A stretch of DNA of 64,000 nt from Streptomyces sp. SUK 48 (GTDB lineage: Bacteria; Actinomycetota; Actinomycetes; Streptomycetales; Streptomycetaceae): the NCBI RefSeq assembly GCF_009650765.1, contig NZ_CP045740.1:620001-684000 (forward strand), in the 5' to 3' direction. Within the stretch, counting starts at the first letter, position 1; the number at the start of each line of letters is the position of its first letter. Of this stretch, positions 1 through 11,952 are shown piece by piece. The notes under the pieces are model-generated. The model was given only the letters and a program-made list of their open reading frames with translations, was not told where the DNA came from and searched no databases. The position numbers and the translations under genes were made by a program.

Positions 1-3000
1 TGCGACAGCCGGTGGAAGTTGACGTAGTTGAAGACGGTGTCCGTCAGGCTCGGCTCGGTGGGCCGCAGTCGGGCGATGCGGACCAGGGGCACCCTGCGAT
101 GCGGCAGCATCTCCTTCTCGGCCTCGAACACGTCCCGCAGATAGCCGCGCCAGCTGCCGCGCGGGCGGGTGACGCCGAACGGCACGGTGTTCAGGAAGAG
201 TCCGCGCATCCGGTCGGCGCCGGGCACCTCGGGCCGACCGTTGGTGACCAGGCCGATGCTGTGCCCGAGGGCGCTCTCGTCGCGGTCGGCGAACAGGCTC
301 ATGGTGTGGTGGAAGGCGGTGAGCAGTACGGTGCGGCGCGGCACCCCGGCGTTCTTCGCCAGTGTGCCGATGCGCTCGGCGAGATGGGCGTAGGAGCGCC
401 GGACCTCGTGCACCGGCGGCCGGTCGGTGCCCGTACCGCCCTGGGTGCGGCGGCGGAAGGTCACGGGGCGCAGGTCGGCGAGGCTGTCGCGCCAGTACGT
501 CAGCGACTCCTCGCTGTCGAGGGCGGCCCGCTCCAGGGCCACGTACTCGGCGAACGCGGGGGCCTGCGGGGGCCGGGGCGTGGTGCCGTGGGCGACGGCC
601 TCGCGGTGCAGGGCGAGCAGGTCGGCGACGAGCGAGGTGAGGCTCCAGCCGTCCAGCACCACATGGCAGTCGGTGAGCACGAGCCGCAGATCGTGGTCGG
701 TGATGTGGTGCAGATGGATGCGGACCAGGGGCGCGGCGGCCAGGTCGAAGCGCCGGTCGAACTCCTCGTCCACGAACTCCCGCAGCCGCGCGCGCTGTTC
801 GTCGCGGGGCAGGTTGCGCAGATCGGTGTAGCCGACGCGCAGGCGGGCGGCGCGGTGCACGAGCTGGAGGGGTTCGCGGTAGCCGACGAGGTCGACGGAG
901 CTGCGCAGGATGGGGTGTCCGGCGACGACCGCGTCCACGGCCGCCTGGAACGCGGGGAGGTCGAAGCCTTCCGGGGTGCTGATCTTCAGGTCGGTGACGT
1001 TGTGGTAGGCGCCGCGCCGGGGGTCGGCGAGCATCTCGTGCAGCATGCCGGCCTGGAGCATGGTCAGCGGGTAGGCGTCCTCCAGGCCGTCGGGCAGCCG
1101 GCCCGCGTCGGCGGGGTCGAGCTGGGAGAACGGGGCGACGGGGGCGGGCGCGTCGACGGCCTCGGTGACGAGGGCGGCGAGGTCGGCGAGGGTGCGGGTG
1201 CGGAAGACGTCGGCGACGGAGAAGCCGAGCCCGGCGAGCCGGCCGAGGCCGACCAGGCGCAGCGCGAGGATCGAGTCGCCGCCCAGGTCGAAGAAGTTGT
1301 CGCCGCGGCCGACGTGTTCGGCGCCGAGCACCTGGCTCCACACTCCGGCCAGCGCCTGCTCGACGGGGCCCTCGGGCGGCACATGGGTGCCGGGTCCGGC
1401 CGCGGCGGGGGCGACGGCGGTGAGCGCGGCGCGGTCCACCTTGCCGTTGGCGGTCAGCGGCAGCCGCTCGTGCCGGACGAACAGCGCGGGGACCATGTAG
1501 TCGGGCAGGGTCAGCCGCAGCCCTTCGCGCAGCGCGGGCGGATCGAGGGGGCGGGCCTCCGGGGTGACGACGTGGGCGACCAGGCGGGCCGTGTCGCCGT
1601 CTCGGCGGGCGACCACCGCGACATCGGCGACGCCGGGCAGGGCGCGCAGCGCGGTCTCGATCTCGCCGGGCTCGATGCGGTAGCCGCGGATCTTCACCTG
1701 GTGGTCGGCGCGCCCGATGTACGCCAACTGGCCGTCGGGCAGCACCCGTACGAGGTCGCCGGTGCGGTACATCCGGGCACCGGGCGCCCCGAAGGGGTCG
1801 TCCAAGAAGCGTTCGGCGGTCAGTTCGGGCCGGTTGCGGTAGCCGCGGGCCACGCCGCCGCCGGAGACGTACAGTTCGCCGACGCTGCCGGAGGGCACGA
1901 GCCGGCCGTCGGGGTCGAGGACGTACCCGTGCTGTCCGGTGAGCGGACGCCCGATGGGGGAACGGACGGTGCCGCGCACATCGTCCTCGGTGATGGTGCG
2001 GAAGGTGACGTGCACCGTGGTCTCGGTGATGCCGTACATGTTCACCAGGGCGGGCTTCTCGCCCAGGGCGGTGAACCAGTCGCCGTAGTCGCGGACGTCG
2101 AAGGCGTCACCGCCGAACACCACGGTACGCAGCGGGAGTTCGGCGAAGTCGCCGCCGGCGCTCTTCAGATGGGCGCGCAGGCCCTTGAAGGCGGCCGGGG
2201 TCTGGTTGAGGACGGTGACGCCCTGTTCGCGCAGCACCCGGTGCACGGCGGCCGGGTCGCGCACCTCGTCGGCGCCGAGCACCACCACGCGTCCGCCGCT
2301 GGTCAGCGGCGCCCACAGCTCCCAGACCGAGAAGTCGAAAGCGGGCGAGTGCATCAGCGTCCACACGTCGTCCGGCCCGAAGACGAAGTGCCGGTCGGCG
2401 GCGGCCAGCAGCCAGGCCAGGTTGCCGTGGGTGATCTCGACGCCCTTGGGGCGGCCGGTGGAACCGGAGGTGTAGATGACGTACGCGAGGTCCTCGGGGG
2501 CGGGGAGGAGGTCGGGGCTCTCCTCCTCGGGGCCGCCGTCCTCGTCCAACGCCAGCAGCCGGACCGGCAGTTGCTCCACCGCGCCGCGGGTGGCGCGGTC
2601 GGTGACGATCCACTCGATGCCGGAGTCGGCGACGGTGAACTCGCGGCGGGCCTTCGGGTGGGAGGGGTCGAGCGGGAGGTAGGCGGCTCCGGCGCGCCAG
2701 ACGCCGAGCAGGGCGACGGCCAGGTCGGGGGTGCGGTCGAGGCAGACGCCGACCAGGGCGCCGGGGGTGACCCCGGCCGCGCGCAGCCGCCGGGCCAGGC
2801 GCGAGGCCCGGGCGTCGAGTTCGGCGTAGGTCAGGCACCGGGTGCCGCGCACCACCGCGATCGCCTCCGGCGCCGCGCCGATGTGCTCGGCGAGCCGGTC
2901 GGGGGCGGTGCGCGGGGCGGTCCGGGGCTCGTTGCCGGCGTTCGCGGGCCCGCCCGGGCCGAGCAGGAAGGCGCGCTCGGCGGGGGTCAGCGGGTCGATG

Positions 3001-4427
3001 GCGCTGAGCCGGATGTCGGGGGTGGCGCAGAACGCCGCCAGCAGGTTCACGGTGTGCCGGGCGAGGGCCGCGACGGAGGCGGCGTCGTACAGGTCGGGCC
3101 GGTAGACGAACGCCAGCTCGGTGCGGCCGTCGCCGTCGCGCAGATCGAGGGTGAGGTCGAACTTGGCGGTGGTGAGGTCGATCCGGTACGGCGTCCCGCC
3201 GGCCGCGCCGAGGTCGAAGGCGGAGCCGCTGGTGTCGGTGTGCGTGTACAGGACCTGCACGAGCGGGTTGCGGGCGAGGTCGCGCTCGGGGCTGAGCGCC
3301 TCCACCACCCGCTCGAACGGCAGCGACTGGTGCGAGAACGCCTCCAGCACCCGCTCCCGGGTACGGGCGAGCAGCGCGGCCGGTGTCGGGTCGTCGGTGA
3401 AGTCACCGCGCAGCACCAGGGTGTTGACGAAGAACCCGACGAGCTGCTCGGTCTCGGCCCGCTCCCGGTTGGCCACGACGGTGCCGACCGCGATGTCCCG
3501 CTGTCCGCTGTGGAAGGCCAGCGCGGCCTGGAAGGCGGCGAGCACCGTCATGTACGACGTCGTGCCCGCGCGGCGGCCGAGTTCGGCGAGCGCGCCGGTC
3601 AGGGCGGGCGGCAGGGTGAGGACGTGGGCGTCGCCGCGCCCGCCGGGGGTGTCGGGGCGGGGGTGGTCGGTGGGCAGCTCCAGCGGGGTGAGGCCGGCCA
3701 GCCGGGTGCGCCAGTGGTCGAGGGCGGCGGACTGGTCGCCGCTCCGCTGCCAGATCGCGTAGTCCGTGTAGTCCAGGGGGAGTTCGGGCAGTTCGGCGCG
3801 GCGGTCGCCGGTCCGCGCCCGGTACAGCTCGGTCAGGTCGCGGACGATCAGGCCGAGGGACCAGCCGTCGGAGACGATGTGGTGCATGCCGAGGACCAGC
3901 ACGTGATCGTCGTCGCCGGCGCGGACGAGGGTGGCCCGGAAGGCGGGCTCCCGGCCGAGGTCGAAGGGGCGCAGCGCGGCGGCGTGCACGGTGGCCGCCA
4001 GCCGCAGCTCCTGGTCCGCGCCGGCCGGGGCGGCGGCGTCCACCACGTCGAGGCAGCCGGGGTCGGGCGGCAGGATCCGCTGGTACGGCAGGCCCTCGTG
4101 CTCGGGGAAGACCGCGCGCAGCTGCTCGTGCCGGGCCGTGAGGTCGGTGACGGCGGCACGCAGCGCGGGCACGTCCAGCGGGCCGGTGAACCGCCAGGCG
4201 GCGGGCAGCAGATAGGTGGCGGCGCCGGGGTCGAGGCGGTCCAGGAAGTACAGGCGCTGCTGGGCGGGGGACAGCGGGACGCGGTCGGGGCGCGGGCTGA
4301 TGCGGACCGGACCGTCGTCGCGGGCGCCGGTCAGTCCGCGCAGCCGCTGCTCCAGCAGGCGCCGGGCGGCCGGGGACAGGGCGGCGGACGGGGCGGCGGG
4401 TCCCGGGCGCACGTCGGATGTGGTCAT
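1..4427 (-). CDS. Non-ribosomal peptide synthetase, C-A-T-C..., 3' end beyond the window
   Basis: About 1475 residues are visible and the gene runs off the left edge. Domains in order: a condensation domain with HHIVSDG near residue 182; an adenylation domain (about 480-970) with [11 protein letters not shown] and the A10 lysine in NGKVD; a carrier domain with GGDS and its phosphopantetheine serine near 1050; and a nearly complete second condensation domain from about 1110. Aligning the adenylation pocket to GrsA by eye gives D-F-W-N-V-G-M-V-H-K, which closely matches the established threonine code. The second condensation motif reads CHVVLDG, so its first histidine is cysteine while the catalytic second histidine is kept. 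The ATG at 4427 has GGAG about 8 bases upstream. It follows the upstream NRPS gene by 55 bp on the same strand, so the two probably form one operon and assembly line. Confidence 0.93.
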   Translation of the reverse strand, partial: MTTSDVRPGPAAPSAALSPAARRLLEQRLRGLTGARDDGPVRISPRPDRVPLSPAQQRLYFLDRLDPGAATYLLPAAWRFTGPLDVPALRAAVTDLTARHEQLRAVFPEHEGLPYQRILPPDPGCLDVVDAAAPAGADQELRLAATVHAAALRPFDLGREPAFRATLVRAGDDDHVLVLGMHHIVSDGWSLGLIVRDLTELYRARTGDRRAELPELPLDYTDYAIWQRSGDQSAALDHWRTRLAGLTPLELPTDHPRPDTPGGRGDAHVLTLPPALTGALAELGRRAGTTSYMTVLAAFQAALAFHSGQRDIAVGTVVANRERAETEQLVGFFVNTLVLRGDFTDDPTPAALLARTRERVLEAFSHQSLPFERVVEALSPERDLARNPLVQVLYTHTDTSGSAFDLGAAGGTPYRIDLTTAKFDLTLDLRDGDGRTELAFVYRPDLYDAASVAALARHTVNLLAAFCATPDIRLSAIDPLTPAERAFLLGPGGPANAGNEPRTAPRTAPDRLAEHIGAAPEAIAVVRGTRCLTYAELDARASRLARRLRAAGVTPGALVGVCLDRTPDLAVALLGVWRAGAAYLPLDPSHPKARREFTVADSGIEWIVTDRATRGAVEQLPVRLLALDEDGGPEEESPDLLPAPEDLAYVIYTSGSTGRPKGVEITHGNLAWLLAAADRHFVFGPDDVWTLMHSPAFDFSVWELWAPLTSGGRVVVLGADEVRDPAAVHRVLREQGVTVLNQTPAAFKGLRAHLKSAGGDFAELPLRTVVFGGDAFDVRDYGDWFTALGEKPALVNMYGITETTVHVTFRTITEDDVRGTVRSPIGRPLTGQHGYVLDPDGRLVPSGSVGELYVSGGGVARGYRNRPELTAERFLDDPFGAPGARMYRTGDLVRVLPDGQLAYIGRADHQVKIRGYRIEPGEIETALRALPGVADVAVVARRDGDTARLVAHVVTPEARPLDPPALREGLRLTLPDYMVPALFVRHERLPLTANGKVDRAALTAVAPAAAGPGTHVPPEGPVEQALAGVWSQVLGAEHVGRGDNFFDLGGDSILALRLVGLGRLAGLGFSVADVFRTRTLADLAALVTEAVDAPAPVAPFSQLDPADAGRLPDGLEDAYPLTMLQAGMLHEMLADPRRGAYHNVTDLKISTPEGFDLPAFQAAVDAVVAGHPILRSSVDLVGYREPLQLVHRAARLRVGYTDLRNLPRDEQRARLREFVDEEFDRRFDLAAAPLVRIHLHHITDHDLRLVLTDCHVVLDGWSLTSLVADLLALHREAVAHGTTPRPPQAPAFAEYVALERAALDSEESLTYWRDSLADLRPVTFRRRTQGGTGTDRPPVHEVRRSYAHLAERIGTLAKNAGVPRRTVLLTAFHHTMSLFADRDESALGHSIGLVTNGRPEVPGADRMRGLFLNTVPFGVTRPRGSWRGYLRDVFEAEKEMLPHRRVPLVRIARLRPTEPSLTDTVFNYVNFHRLS

Positions 4428-4482
4428 GAGGGCACTCCGATCTGAACTCATGGGGAGGAAGCAGGTGTCGGGCGGGAGGCCC

Positions 4483-7400
4483 TCAGAAATCGGCGGTGAG
4501 GGAGAGGTCGATCTCGTCGTCGCTCATCTGCGAGATCAGCTCCAGCAGCCGGCGCTCCACCTCGGCGGCGAGCCGCCCCACCGTGGGATGCTCGAACAGG
4601 TCCCGGACCTGGAGCGGGCAGTCGAACGCGGTGCGCAGTCTGGAGGCGACGGCGACGGCGCGCAGGGAGTGGCCACCCAGGGCGAAGAAGTCGTCGTGGA
4701 CGCCGACCCGGGGCAGGTCGAGGACCTCGCACCAGATCTGTGCGACGACCGTCTCGGCCGGGCTGCGGGGCGCCACGAAGGTCTCCGGCTCGGGCGCCGC
4801 GGGCTCGGGCAGGGCGGCGGTGTCCAGCTTGCCCTGTACCGTCAGCGGCAGCGCGTCGAGCAGGACGAACGCCGACGGCACCAGGTAGTGGGCCAGTTGG
4901 GCCCGGCAGTGTGTCTGGAGGATCTCCTCCGACAATCCGTCGCCGACGACGTAGCCCACCAGGGCGGCCTCGCCGCGCAGGGTGCGCACGACGACCGCCG
5001 CGCCCCGCACCCCGGGGTGCCCGCGCAGCACCGCCTCGGTCTCCTTGGGCTCCACACGGAAGCCCCGGATCTTCACCTGGTCGTCGTTGCGGCCGAGGAA
5101 CTCCAGTTCACCGGAGGGCAGTCGGCGTACGACGTCCCCGGTGCGGTACACCCGTCCGCCGAGCGCCCCGAACGGGTCGGGCTCGAACCGCTCGGCGGTC
5201 AGCGCCGGCTGCCCCAGATAGCCACGGGCCAACTCGTGCCCGCCGACCAGGAGTTCGCCGGGCACGCCCTCGGGGACGAGTTCGCCCAGCGCGTCCACCA
5301 CGTAGGTACGGCGTCCGCCCAGGGGCCGGCCGATGGGTACCCGGCCGCCGCGGGCGCCGTCGACGGTGTGCGCGGTGGCCGAGATCACCGACTCGGTGGG
5401 CCCGTAGGTGTTGAGCACGGGCACCTGGGGCAGGTGCCCGAACCACCGCGTGAGCGGGTCGGCGGGCAGCGCCTCGCCGCCGGTCACGAGCAGCCGCAGC
5501 GAGGCGAGCCGCGGGGCGAGCCGGTCCAGGTGGGACACCAGCTCCGCCCAGTAGGACGGGGTCAGTTCCATGACCGTGACCCGCTCGGCCGCGACCCGGG
5601 CGGCCAGTTCCTCCGGCGCCCAGATCTCGTCCGGGCGCACGATCACCGTGGCGCCGGTGCTCAGCGCGGGCAGGATCTGCTCCAGCGAGGCGTCGAACGA
5701 GGTGGACGCGAAGGTGAGCACCCGGTCCTCGGCCCGGAGCGCGAACCGCTCGCGGGCGGCGGCCACATGGGCGTCGAGGGCGTGGTGCTCGACCCCGACG
5801 GCCTTGGGGCGGCCCGTCGAGCCCGAGGTGAAGATGACGTAGGCGAGGTCGTCCGGGTCGGGGGTGTGGCGGGGGCCGTCGGGCAGCGGTCGTACGTCCT
5901 CCACGGCGGTGGCGCGCACCCCGAGCGCGGTGACCCTGGCGCCGGTGCGCGCGTCGGCCACGACGTGCCGCACCCCGGCCTCCCGGAGCATGTACCGGAG
6001 CCGGTCCTCGGGCAGCAGGGCGTCGAGCGGGACGTAGACTCCGCCCGCCCGCCAGACGGCGAGCATCGCGGCCACGGACCAGACGCCACGCCCGACGCAC
6101 ACGCCGACGGGGTCGCCGGGGACCACTCCCCCGGCGGCGAGGCCGGCGGCCAGTCCGCCCGTCAGGGCGTCCAGCCGGGCGTAGTCGAGACCGGCACCCT
6201 CGCACACCACGGCGGGGTCCTCGGGGCGGCCCGCCACCCGGAACGCCGGTGCGGCCGGCACGTTTCGCCCCGCCGTCGCCACCAGCAGGTCGCGCTCCCC
6301 CGCGGACAGCAGCGGTGCCGCGTCGACCCGGGTGTCCGGCTCCGTGAGGAAGGCGTCCAGCAGGCGTCCGACATGGCGGGCGAACCGGGTGGCGGTGGCC
6401 GGCTCGAACAGGTCGGCGGCGTACTCGACGTTGAGCGCGAACCCGTCCGGGCGCACCACGAAGGTGGCCGTCAGGTCGAACTTGGCCGACTCCCAGGGGA
6501 GCCGGAAGTCACCGGTGTCGAGCCCCGGCAGCCCCGAGCCGCCGGTGGAGGCGTCCTGGACGTCCACCATCACCTGGAACAGGGGGTTGCGGGACAGGTC
6601 GCGGGCGGGGCGGAGCCGCTCCACGACCCGTTCGAACGGCACCTCCTGGTGGCCGAAGGCGCCCAGCACCACCTCCCGCACCCGGTCCACGAGCCCGGCG
6701 AAGGTGGGCCGCCCGGACAGATCCGTGCGCAGCACCACGGTGTTCACGAAGAAGCCGACCAGCGGCTCCAGTTCGAGACGGTCGCGCCCGGCTACGGGTG
6801 TGCCGACCGGCACGTCGGTCTGCCCGGACCAGCGGGCCAGCACGGCCTGGGCGGCGGCCAGCAGCACCATGAACCGGGTCGCGCCGCGCTCCCGGGCGAA
6901 GGCGTCCACGCGGTGCACCAGCTCGGCGGGCAGGTCGATCTCGACGGCGCCGCCCCGTCCGGTGAACGCGGCCGGCCGGGGCCGGTCGGTGGGCAGCTCC
7001 AGCGCGGGCGTCCGCGCCAGCACCCTTTCCCAGTAGGCGAGTTGCGGTTCCAGCGCGCCGCTCTCGGCGCGTTCACGCTGCCACACCGCGAAGTCGCCGT
7101 ATTGGACGGGCAGCGGTGGCAGCTGGGCCGCCCGGCCCGCCCGCCGGGCCGCGTAGTGGTGGGCCAGCTCGTCCAGCAGGACGCCCTTGGACCAGCCGTC
7201 GGTGACGGCGTGGTGCAGGGCGAGCACGACCACGTGGTCGTCGTCGGCCAGCTCCCACACCCCGGCCCGGAGCAGCGGCGGCCGGGCGAGGTCGAAGCGG
7301 CGGGTGGCGAGGGCCGCGGCCCGCTGCCGTACGGCGTCCAGGCGGGACTCCTCGTCCACGCCCCCGGGCGCCGCCTCCCAGAGCAGGGGCACGCCCACCG

Positions 7401-10400
7401 GATCGCACACCTGCTGCACGGGGCGGCCGTCGGACTCGGTCAGCGCCGTGCGCAGCACCTCGTGCCGGGCCACGGAATCGTCCAACGCCTGCTGCCAGGC
7501 GGCGCGTTCGAGCCCGCCGCGGACCCGCCAGCTGTACCAGAGCAGATAGGAGTCGCCGCGGTCGGAGGTGCGGTCGAGGAACCACAGGCGTTCCTGCGCG
7601 AAGGACAGCGGCAGCGGGCGGGCGCGGTCGACGGGCACCACCTCGGCACTGCCCGAGGTGCGGGCGCCGGCCACGCGCGGGGCGAAGCCGCGCACGGTCG
7701 GGTACTCGAAGACGGTGCGCAGTTCGATGTCCCGGCCGAGCCGTCCGGCGATCCGGGAGACCGCCATGGTGGCGAGCAGGGAGTGCCCGCCCAGGTCGAA
7801 GAAGCTGTCGTCGATGCCGATCCGCTCCAGGCCCAGCACATCGGCCCACACCTCGGCGACGATCCGCTCGGTCTCGTCGCGGGGCGCGGCGAAGCCCGCG
7901 TCGTCGGCCGGGCGGCCCCGGTCGGGGTCGGGCAGGGCGCTCCGGTCGAGCTTGCCGGAGACACCGACAGGGAGGGCGTCCAGGGCGACGAAGTCGGCGG
8001 GGACGGCGTAGTGCGGCAGATAGCGGGCGCACCAGGTCCGCAGCTGTGCCCGCTCGGGCGCCGAGGGGGCGTCCGCGGCGGGTACGACATAGCCGGTCAG
8101 GGTCTGTCCGGTGGCACGGTCGGGCCGGACGGCGGCCGCGGCGACCAGCGGGCAGGCGCGCAACACGACCTCCACCTCGCCGAGTTCGACCCTGAAGCCG
8201 CGGATCTTGACCTGGTCGTCGCGGCGGCCGACGAACTCCAGCTCTCCCCGGGGCGTCCAGCGCACGACGTCGCCGGTGCGGTAGAGGCGCCCGCCGGGCG
8301 GCCCGTACGGGTCCGGTACGAAGCGGTCGGCGGTCAGCGCGGGGCGGTTGAGGTAGCCGCGCGCCAACTCGGTGCCTCCGATGAGGAGTTCACCCGAGAC
8401 GCCGACGGGCACCTGCTCGTCGTCCGCGTCCACCACGTACACCCGCCGGTCGCCGAGCGGACGGCCGATAGGCACGCTGTCGGCGAGCGGTTCCCCGGCG
8501 TCGTGGGTGGTGGCGGTGACGGTGGTCTCGGTGGGCCCGTAGGCGTTGCAGACCCGCACCCAGGGTACGGTGGCCCGCCAGACCGCCAGGGTGTCGGCCG
8601 GTACCGCCTCACCGCCGAGGACCAGCAGCCTGAGCGGGGCGAGGGCGGCGGCCAGCCGGCGGTCGAGGGAGAGGGCCAGCTCGGACCAGTAGGTGGGCGG
8701 CACATTGACCACGGTCAGCTCGTGCCGCTGGACGATCTCCGGCACCTGGGTGGGCAGCCAGGGCTCCTCGGGGCGCATGACGACGGTGGCGCCGGAGGTG
8801 AGGGCGGGCAGCACCTGGTCGAGGGAGGCGTCGAAGGAGAAGGAGGCGAAGGCCAGCACCCGGTCGGCGGCGGTGATGCCGAGGCGCTGCCGGGCGGCGG
8901 CCACGTGCGAGGCGAGCGCGGCGTGTTCGACGCCGACCGCCTTGGGGCGTCCGGTGGACCCGGAGGTGAAGATGACGTGGGCGAGCTGGCGGGGGTCGGG
9001 CCGGTGGCGGGGCCCGTCCGCGTCCGGGGTGACGGCGGTGACGTCGACGGCGACGGGCGCGAGCGGGGCGGCGGCGCCGGCCGTGGCCGGTGCGGTGACG
9101 ACGCAGGCGAGCCCGACCTCTTCCGCCATGAACGCGAGCCGTTGCGCGGGCAGTTCGGGGTCGAGCGGCACATACACCCCGCCCGCCCGCCAGATCCCCT
9201 CGATGGCGGCGACCGACCACAGGCCGCGGCGCAGGACGACACCGACCGGGCTGCCCGCGCCGACTCCGGCGGCGCGCAGTGCGGCGGCGAGTCCGCCGGA
9301 CATGGCATCGAGTTCCGCGTAGGTGGCACTGTCGTCGCCGCAGCGCAGCGCGAGCGCCTCGGGCCGTCCGGTGAAGGCGACCGGGTCGGCGGGAGCCGCG
9401 GGCCGGTCGGGTGCGTGGTGCCAGTCGCTCCCGGGCCGAGCGGGCGCGCCGGGTCCGGTGGGCAGGGCGCGCGCCAACTCGTGCACGGGGGTGGCGGGTT
9501 CGGCGATGACGGCCCGCAGCAGGGCGGTGTACGCCGTCGCGAACGCGCGCATCGTGGCGGCGTCGAACAGGGCGGTGGCGTACTGGAGGATGGCGGCGAT
9601 GCTGCCGTCCGTGCGCAGGGTCAGGTCAAGGAAGACGTCCAGCGGGGTCTCGGTCAGCGGCGGTTCGACGAGCGCCACCTCCAGGTCCGCCATCCGCACC
9701 GGCCGGATCGGGGAGTTGAGCAGGGTGAACGACGCCTGGGCGAGCGGGTGCCGGGACAGGTCCCGGGAGCCGCCGAGCGCGCCGACCACCAGGTCGAAGG
9801 GGGCCTCCGCATGGGACAGATCGGCCGGCACCCGGCGCCGTACCCGCTCCAGCAGGGCCTCGAAGGCGGGCCGCCCGGACAGGTCCGTGCGCAGCACGAC
9901 GGTGTTCACCAGCGGGCCGATCAGCTCGGCGGCACCGCGCTGGGCCCGGTCGGCGAGCGTGCTGCACACGGCGACGTCGGTACGGCCGGACCAGTGGCCG
10001 AGCAGCGCCTGGTAGGCGGTGAGCAGCACCATGTAGCGGGTGACGCGGCGGGACCGGGCCAGCCCGTCCACGACGGCGACCAGGTCGGCGGGCAGGTCGA
10101 AGCGGACGACGTCACCGGAGCCGTCCCAGACCCGGGGCCGCGGCCGGTCGGTGGGCAGTTCCAGCGGGGTCAGCCCGGTCAGCCGCTCCCGCCAGTGCCC
10201 GAGCAGCCGTTCCAGCCGGGCGCCGGAGAGCCGTTCGGCCTGCGCGTGGGCGAGTGCGGCGTACTGCACGGCGGGCGGGGCGACCTCCTCGCCCCGGTAT
10301 CCGGCGGCCAGTTCCGTCAGCAGCACGCCCCAGGACCACCCGTCCACGGCGATGTGGTGGACCTCGACCAGCAGCAGGTGCTCGTCCTCGGCGATCCGGG

Positions 10401-10776
10401 CGAGGGTGGCGCGGACCGGGTGCTCCTCGGCGAGGTCGACGGGACGGCCCAGGCAGCGGGCGTACAGATCGGCCGGTCCGTCGGCCGTGACCCGGTGCAG
10501 GGTGAAGGCGGCGGGCGCGTCCACGACCGCCGCCGGCTCCCCGTCCACGGCGGTGAACCGGGTGCGCAGCACCTCGTGCCGGTCCACGATCCCGCCCAGC
10601 GACCGCTCCAGCCGGTCGGCGTCGAGGCGCCCCCGCAGGCGCAGCACCAGCGGCAGCATCGACCCGCTGGAGGAGCCCGCCAGCTGGTCCATGAACCACA
10701 GCCGGCGCTGCGCGAAGGACACCGTCCGGGCGTCCACGTCGTTCGGCGCCCCCGCAGGGGCCGGGCCTGTAGTCAC
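4483..10776 (-). CDS. Non-ribosomal peptide synthetase, C-A-T-C-A-T (two modules)
   Basis: 2097 residues. Order: condensation (HHIAVDG near 138), adenylation (about 480-960), carrier (GGHSLL, serine near 998), condensation (HHAVTDG near 1188), adenylation (about 1520-2000), carrier (GGHSLR near 2035). A short acidic tail follows, with no thioesterase or epimerase. The GTG start at 10776 has GGGAGG 7 bases upstream. The pocket residues read by eye are D-A-D-N-V-G-A-V-T-K and D-A-E-E-V-G-T-I-S-K. Neither is a code I can assign. The acidic residue at position 239 in both may favour a basic or polar amino acid, but that is speculative. The N-terminal condensation domain means the first module either receives a peptide from another protein or is acylated by a fatty-acid starter. 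No MbtH protein, transporter or tailoring gene is adjacent on this side. Confidence 0.95.
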   Translation of the reverse strand: MTTGPAPAGAPNDVDARTVSFAQRRLWFMDQLAGSSSGSMLPLVLRLRGRLDADRLERSLGGIVDRHEVLRTRFTAVDGEPAAVVDAPAAFTLHRVTADGPADLYARCLGRPVDLAEEHPVRATLARIAEDEHLLLVEVHHIAVDGWSWGVLLTELAAGYRGEEVAPPAVQYAALAHAQAERLSGARLERLLGHWRERLTGLTPLELPTDRPRPRVWDGSGDVVRFDLPADLVAVVDGLARSRRVTRYMVLLTAYQALLGHWSGRTDVAVCSTLADRAQRGAAELIGPLVNTVVLRTDLSGRPAFEALLERVRRRVPADLSHAEAPFDLVVGALGGSRDLSRHPLAQASFTLLNSPIRPVRMADLEVALVEPPLTETPLDVFLDLTLRTDGSIAAILQYATALFDAATMRAFATAYTALLRAVIAEPATPVHELARALPTGPGAPARPGSDWHHAPDRPAAPADPVAFTGRPEALALRCGDDSATYAELDAMSGGLAAALRAAGVGAGSPVGVVLRRGLWSVAAIEGIWRAGGVYVPLDPELPAQRLAFMAEEVGLACVVTAPATAGAAAPLAPVAVDVTAVTPDADGPRHRPDPRQLAHVIFTSGSTGRPKAVGVEHAALASHVAAARQRLGITAADRVLAFASFSFDASLDQVLPALTSGATVVMRPEEPWLPTQVPEIVQRHELTVVNVPPTYWSELALSLDRRLAAALAPLRLLVLGGEAVPADTLAVWRATVPWVRVCNAYGPTETTVTATTHDAGEPLADSVPIGRPLGDRRVYVVDADDEQVPVGVSGELLIGGTELARGYLNRPALTADRFVPDPYGPPGGRLYRTGDVVRWTPRGELEFVGRRDDQVKIRGFRVELGEVEVVLRACPLVAAAAVRPDRATGQTLTGYVVPAADAPSAPERAQLRTWCARYLPHYAVPADFVALDALPVGVSGKLDRSALPDPDRGRPADDAGFAAPRDETERIVAEVWADVLGLERIGIDDSFFDLGGHSLLATMAVSRIAGRLGRDIELRTVFEYPTVRGFAPRVAGARTSGSAEVVPVDRARPLPLSFAQERLWFLDRTSDRGDSYLLWYSWRVRGGLERAAWQQALDDSVARHEVLRTALTESDGRPVQQVCDPVGVPLLWEAAPGGVDEESRLDAVRQRAAALATRRFDLARPPLLRAGVWELADDDHVVVLALHHAVTDGWSKGVLLDELAHHYAARRAGRAAQLPPLPVQYGDFAVWQRERAESGALEPQLAYWERVLARTPALELPTDRPRPAAFTGRGGAVEIDLPAELVHRVDAFARERGATRFMVLLAAAQAVLARWSGQTDVPVGTPVAGRDRLELEPLVGFFVNTVVLRTDLSGRPTFAGLVDRVREVVLGAFGHQEVPFERVVERLRPARDLSRNPLFQVMVDVQDASTGGSGLPGLDTGDFRLPWESAKFDLTATFVVRPDGFALNVEYAADLFEPATATRFARHVGRLLDAFLTEPDTRVDAAPLLSAGERDLLVATAGRNVPAAPAFRVAGRPEDPAVVCEGAGLDYARLDALTGGLAAGLAAGGVVPGDPVGVCVGRGVWSVAAMLAVWRAGGVYVPLDALLPEDRLRYMLREAGVRHVVADARTGARVTALGVRATAVEDVRPLPDGPRHTPDPDDLAYVIFTSGSTGRPKAVGVEHHALDAHVAAARERFALRAEDRVLTFASTSFDASLEQILPALSTGATVIVRPDEIWAPEELAARVAAERVTVMELTPSYWAELVSHLDRLAPRLASLRLLVTGGEALPADPLTRWFGHLPQVPVLNTYGPTESVISATAHTVDGARGGRVPIGRPLGGRRTYVVDALGELVPEGVPGELLVGGHELARGYLGQPALTAERFEPDPFGALGGRVYRTGDVVRRLPSGELEFLGRNDDQVKIRGFRVEPKETEAVLRGHPGVRGAAVVVRTLRGEAALVGYVVGDGLSEEILQTHCRAQLAHYLVPSAFVLLDALPLTVQGKLDTAALPEPAAPEPETFVAPRSPAETVVAQIWCEVLDLPRVGVHDDFFALGGHSLRAVAVASRLRTAFDCPLQVRDLFEHPTVGRLAAEVERRLLELISQMSDDEIDLSLTADF

Positions 10777-10926
10777 TGTCGCCTCCCAGCCGTCTTTTCC
10801 CAGCAGCCTGCCGCCACGCGCCGACGCTCCCCAGGGAAGAAGACGCAGCGGTGTGAGCAGAGTCGGCTGCGGTTCTGGGGGAGGGGGCGGCGGACTCGGG
10901 CCGACGTGGGGGCCCAGACGGCCGGT

Positions 10927-11823
10927 TCAGCGGCCTCGGGCCTTGCCGATGCGTTCGGCGACCGCGGGCTTGTCGAGATAGCGGCGGACGTCGTGGGCGT
11001 TGAGCTTGCCGTTGTCGACCTTGACGTCGGTGACCCCGACCGCCAGGTGGGACAGGCCCTTGCCCTTGTTCACCGGGTCGTTGGCCGCGTACAGGTTCGT
11101 CCACTCCACCCCGGCCGGGACGGACAGCGGTTCACCGGCCGCGTGAACGCCCTTGCGCACCGCGAGCCAGCCCAGCGGCGAACCGCAGGTGATCAGCGAC
11201 GCCACCGCCGGGCCGCCGTCCGGCGCGGGCGGAACCTCGCCCCGGGTGAGCATGTCGTAGAACACGACGGTGCCCAGCGAGTGGGCGATGACCATCCGGG
11301 CGCCCGTGGTGACCAGCGCCTCCCGGACCACGGCGCGGACCGCGGCCGCCGTCCGCTCCTGCCGCAGGTAGCCATGGGCTTCGCGGATCAGCCACAGCAG
11401 ACGGTCGGTCACTCCCTTGCCGGCCACCCGGTCCACGGCCTGAGCCCGTCTGAGGATCCGCGGTGTGAGCCGGCCCGCCCCCAGAGTCCGGCCGGCCATC
11501 GGGGAGTCCTGCTCCTCCGCCACCGCGGACGGGGCGTAAGCGGCCAGGGCTTCCAGGATGAAGTCCTCTTCCTCTTCGTCCACGGGCGCGTCCTCGGCCG
11601 CACCAGCGGCGTCCGGGCCCAGCCGCATGTACCGGGTGGCCGTCTTCGGGTACACACCTTGGTACGACGGGACGGTGAGGCCGACCGGACCGGCCGCCTC
11701 CGCGAGCCCCGCGCAGGCCAGCGCGTCGTCCACGGACTCCTGCCAGCTCCTGCTCAGCGCCTCCGTCGTGGCCGAAGCCCCCTGCCGGATGCCGTGCACC
11801 CCGATGATCCGCAGTGCGCTCAC
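10927..11823 (-). CDS. Alpha/beta hydrolase (lipase/PGAP1-like), divergent from the caspase gene
   Basis: 298 residues. The GTG start at 11823 is chosen because GAGGAGG lies just upstream. The N-terminus IIGVHGIRQG resembles the oxyanion strand-loop of alpha/beta hydrolases. AHSLGT carries the likely nucleophile Ser182, YAANDP supplies a likely Asp249, and NAHDVRRYL near 277 the likely His, so the catalytic triad looks complete. There is no signal peptide or membrane segment, suggesting a cytoplasmic enzyme; the substrate is unknown. It lies 129 bp from the divergently transcribed caspase-NACHT-propeller gene. Hydrolases of this broad class occur as fused effectors in STAND proteins, so a functional link is plausible but inferred. 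Downstream, 150 bp separate it from the NRPS start. Confidence 0.82.
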   Translation of the reverse strand: MSALRIIGVHGIRQGASATTEALSRSWQESVDDALACAGLAEAAGPVGLTVPSYQGVYPKTATRYMRLGPDAAGAAEDAPVDEEEEDFILEALAAYAPSAVAEEQDSPMAGRTLGAGRLTPRILRRAQAVDRVAGKGVTDRLLWLIREAHGYLRQERTAAAVRAVVREALVTTGARMVIAHSLGTVVFYDMLTRGEVPPAPDGGPAVASLITCGSPLGWLAVRKGVHAAGEPLSVPAGVEWTNLYAANDPVNKGKGLSHLAVGVTDVKVDNGKLNAHDVRRYLDKPAVAERIGKARGR

Positions 11824-11952
11824 CGTGCCCCCTCCTCGTTCGCCACTAGGGCTGCTGCCCGGCCGATCGTAGCCGCGGGCGGGGGGCCGGCCGCTCCGGA
11901 TAGGCTGACCGGGCCGTGCGCCGCACCTCGCGCGCGGAGCGGGGGGAGAGCT

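Noticed and set aside
12..4445. A very long open frame on the plus strand opposite the NRPS gene
   Set aside because: It is an antisense shadow created by G+C-biased third positions; the translation is low-complexity Gly/Val/Glu with no domain, while the minus strand encodes clear NRPS motifs.
4216..11952. A plus-strand open frame continuing into the caspase gene, which would make a protein of over 4000 residues
   Set aside because: Only the part from the GTG at 11953 has domains and a ribosome site; the part before it lies opposite the NRPS and hydrolase genes and is shadow sequence.
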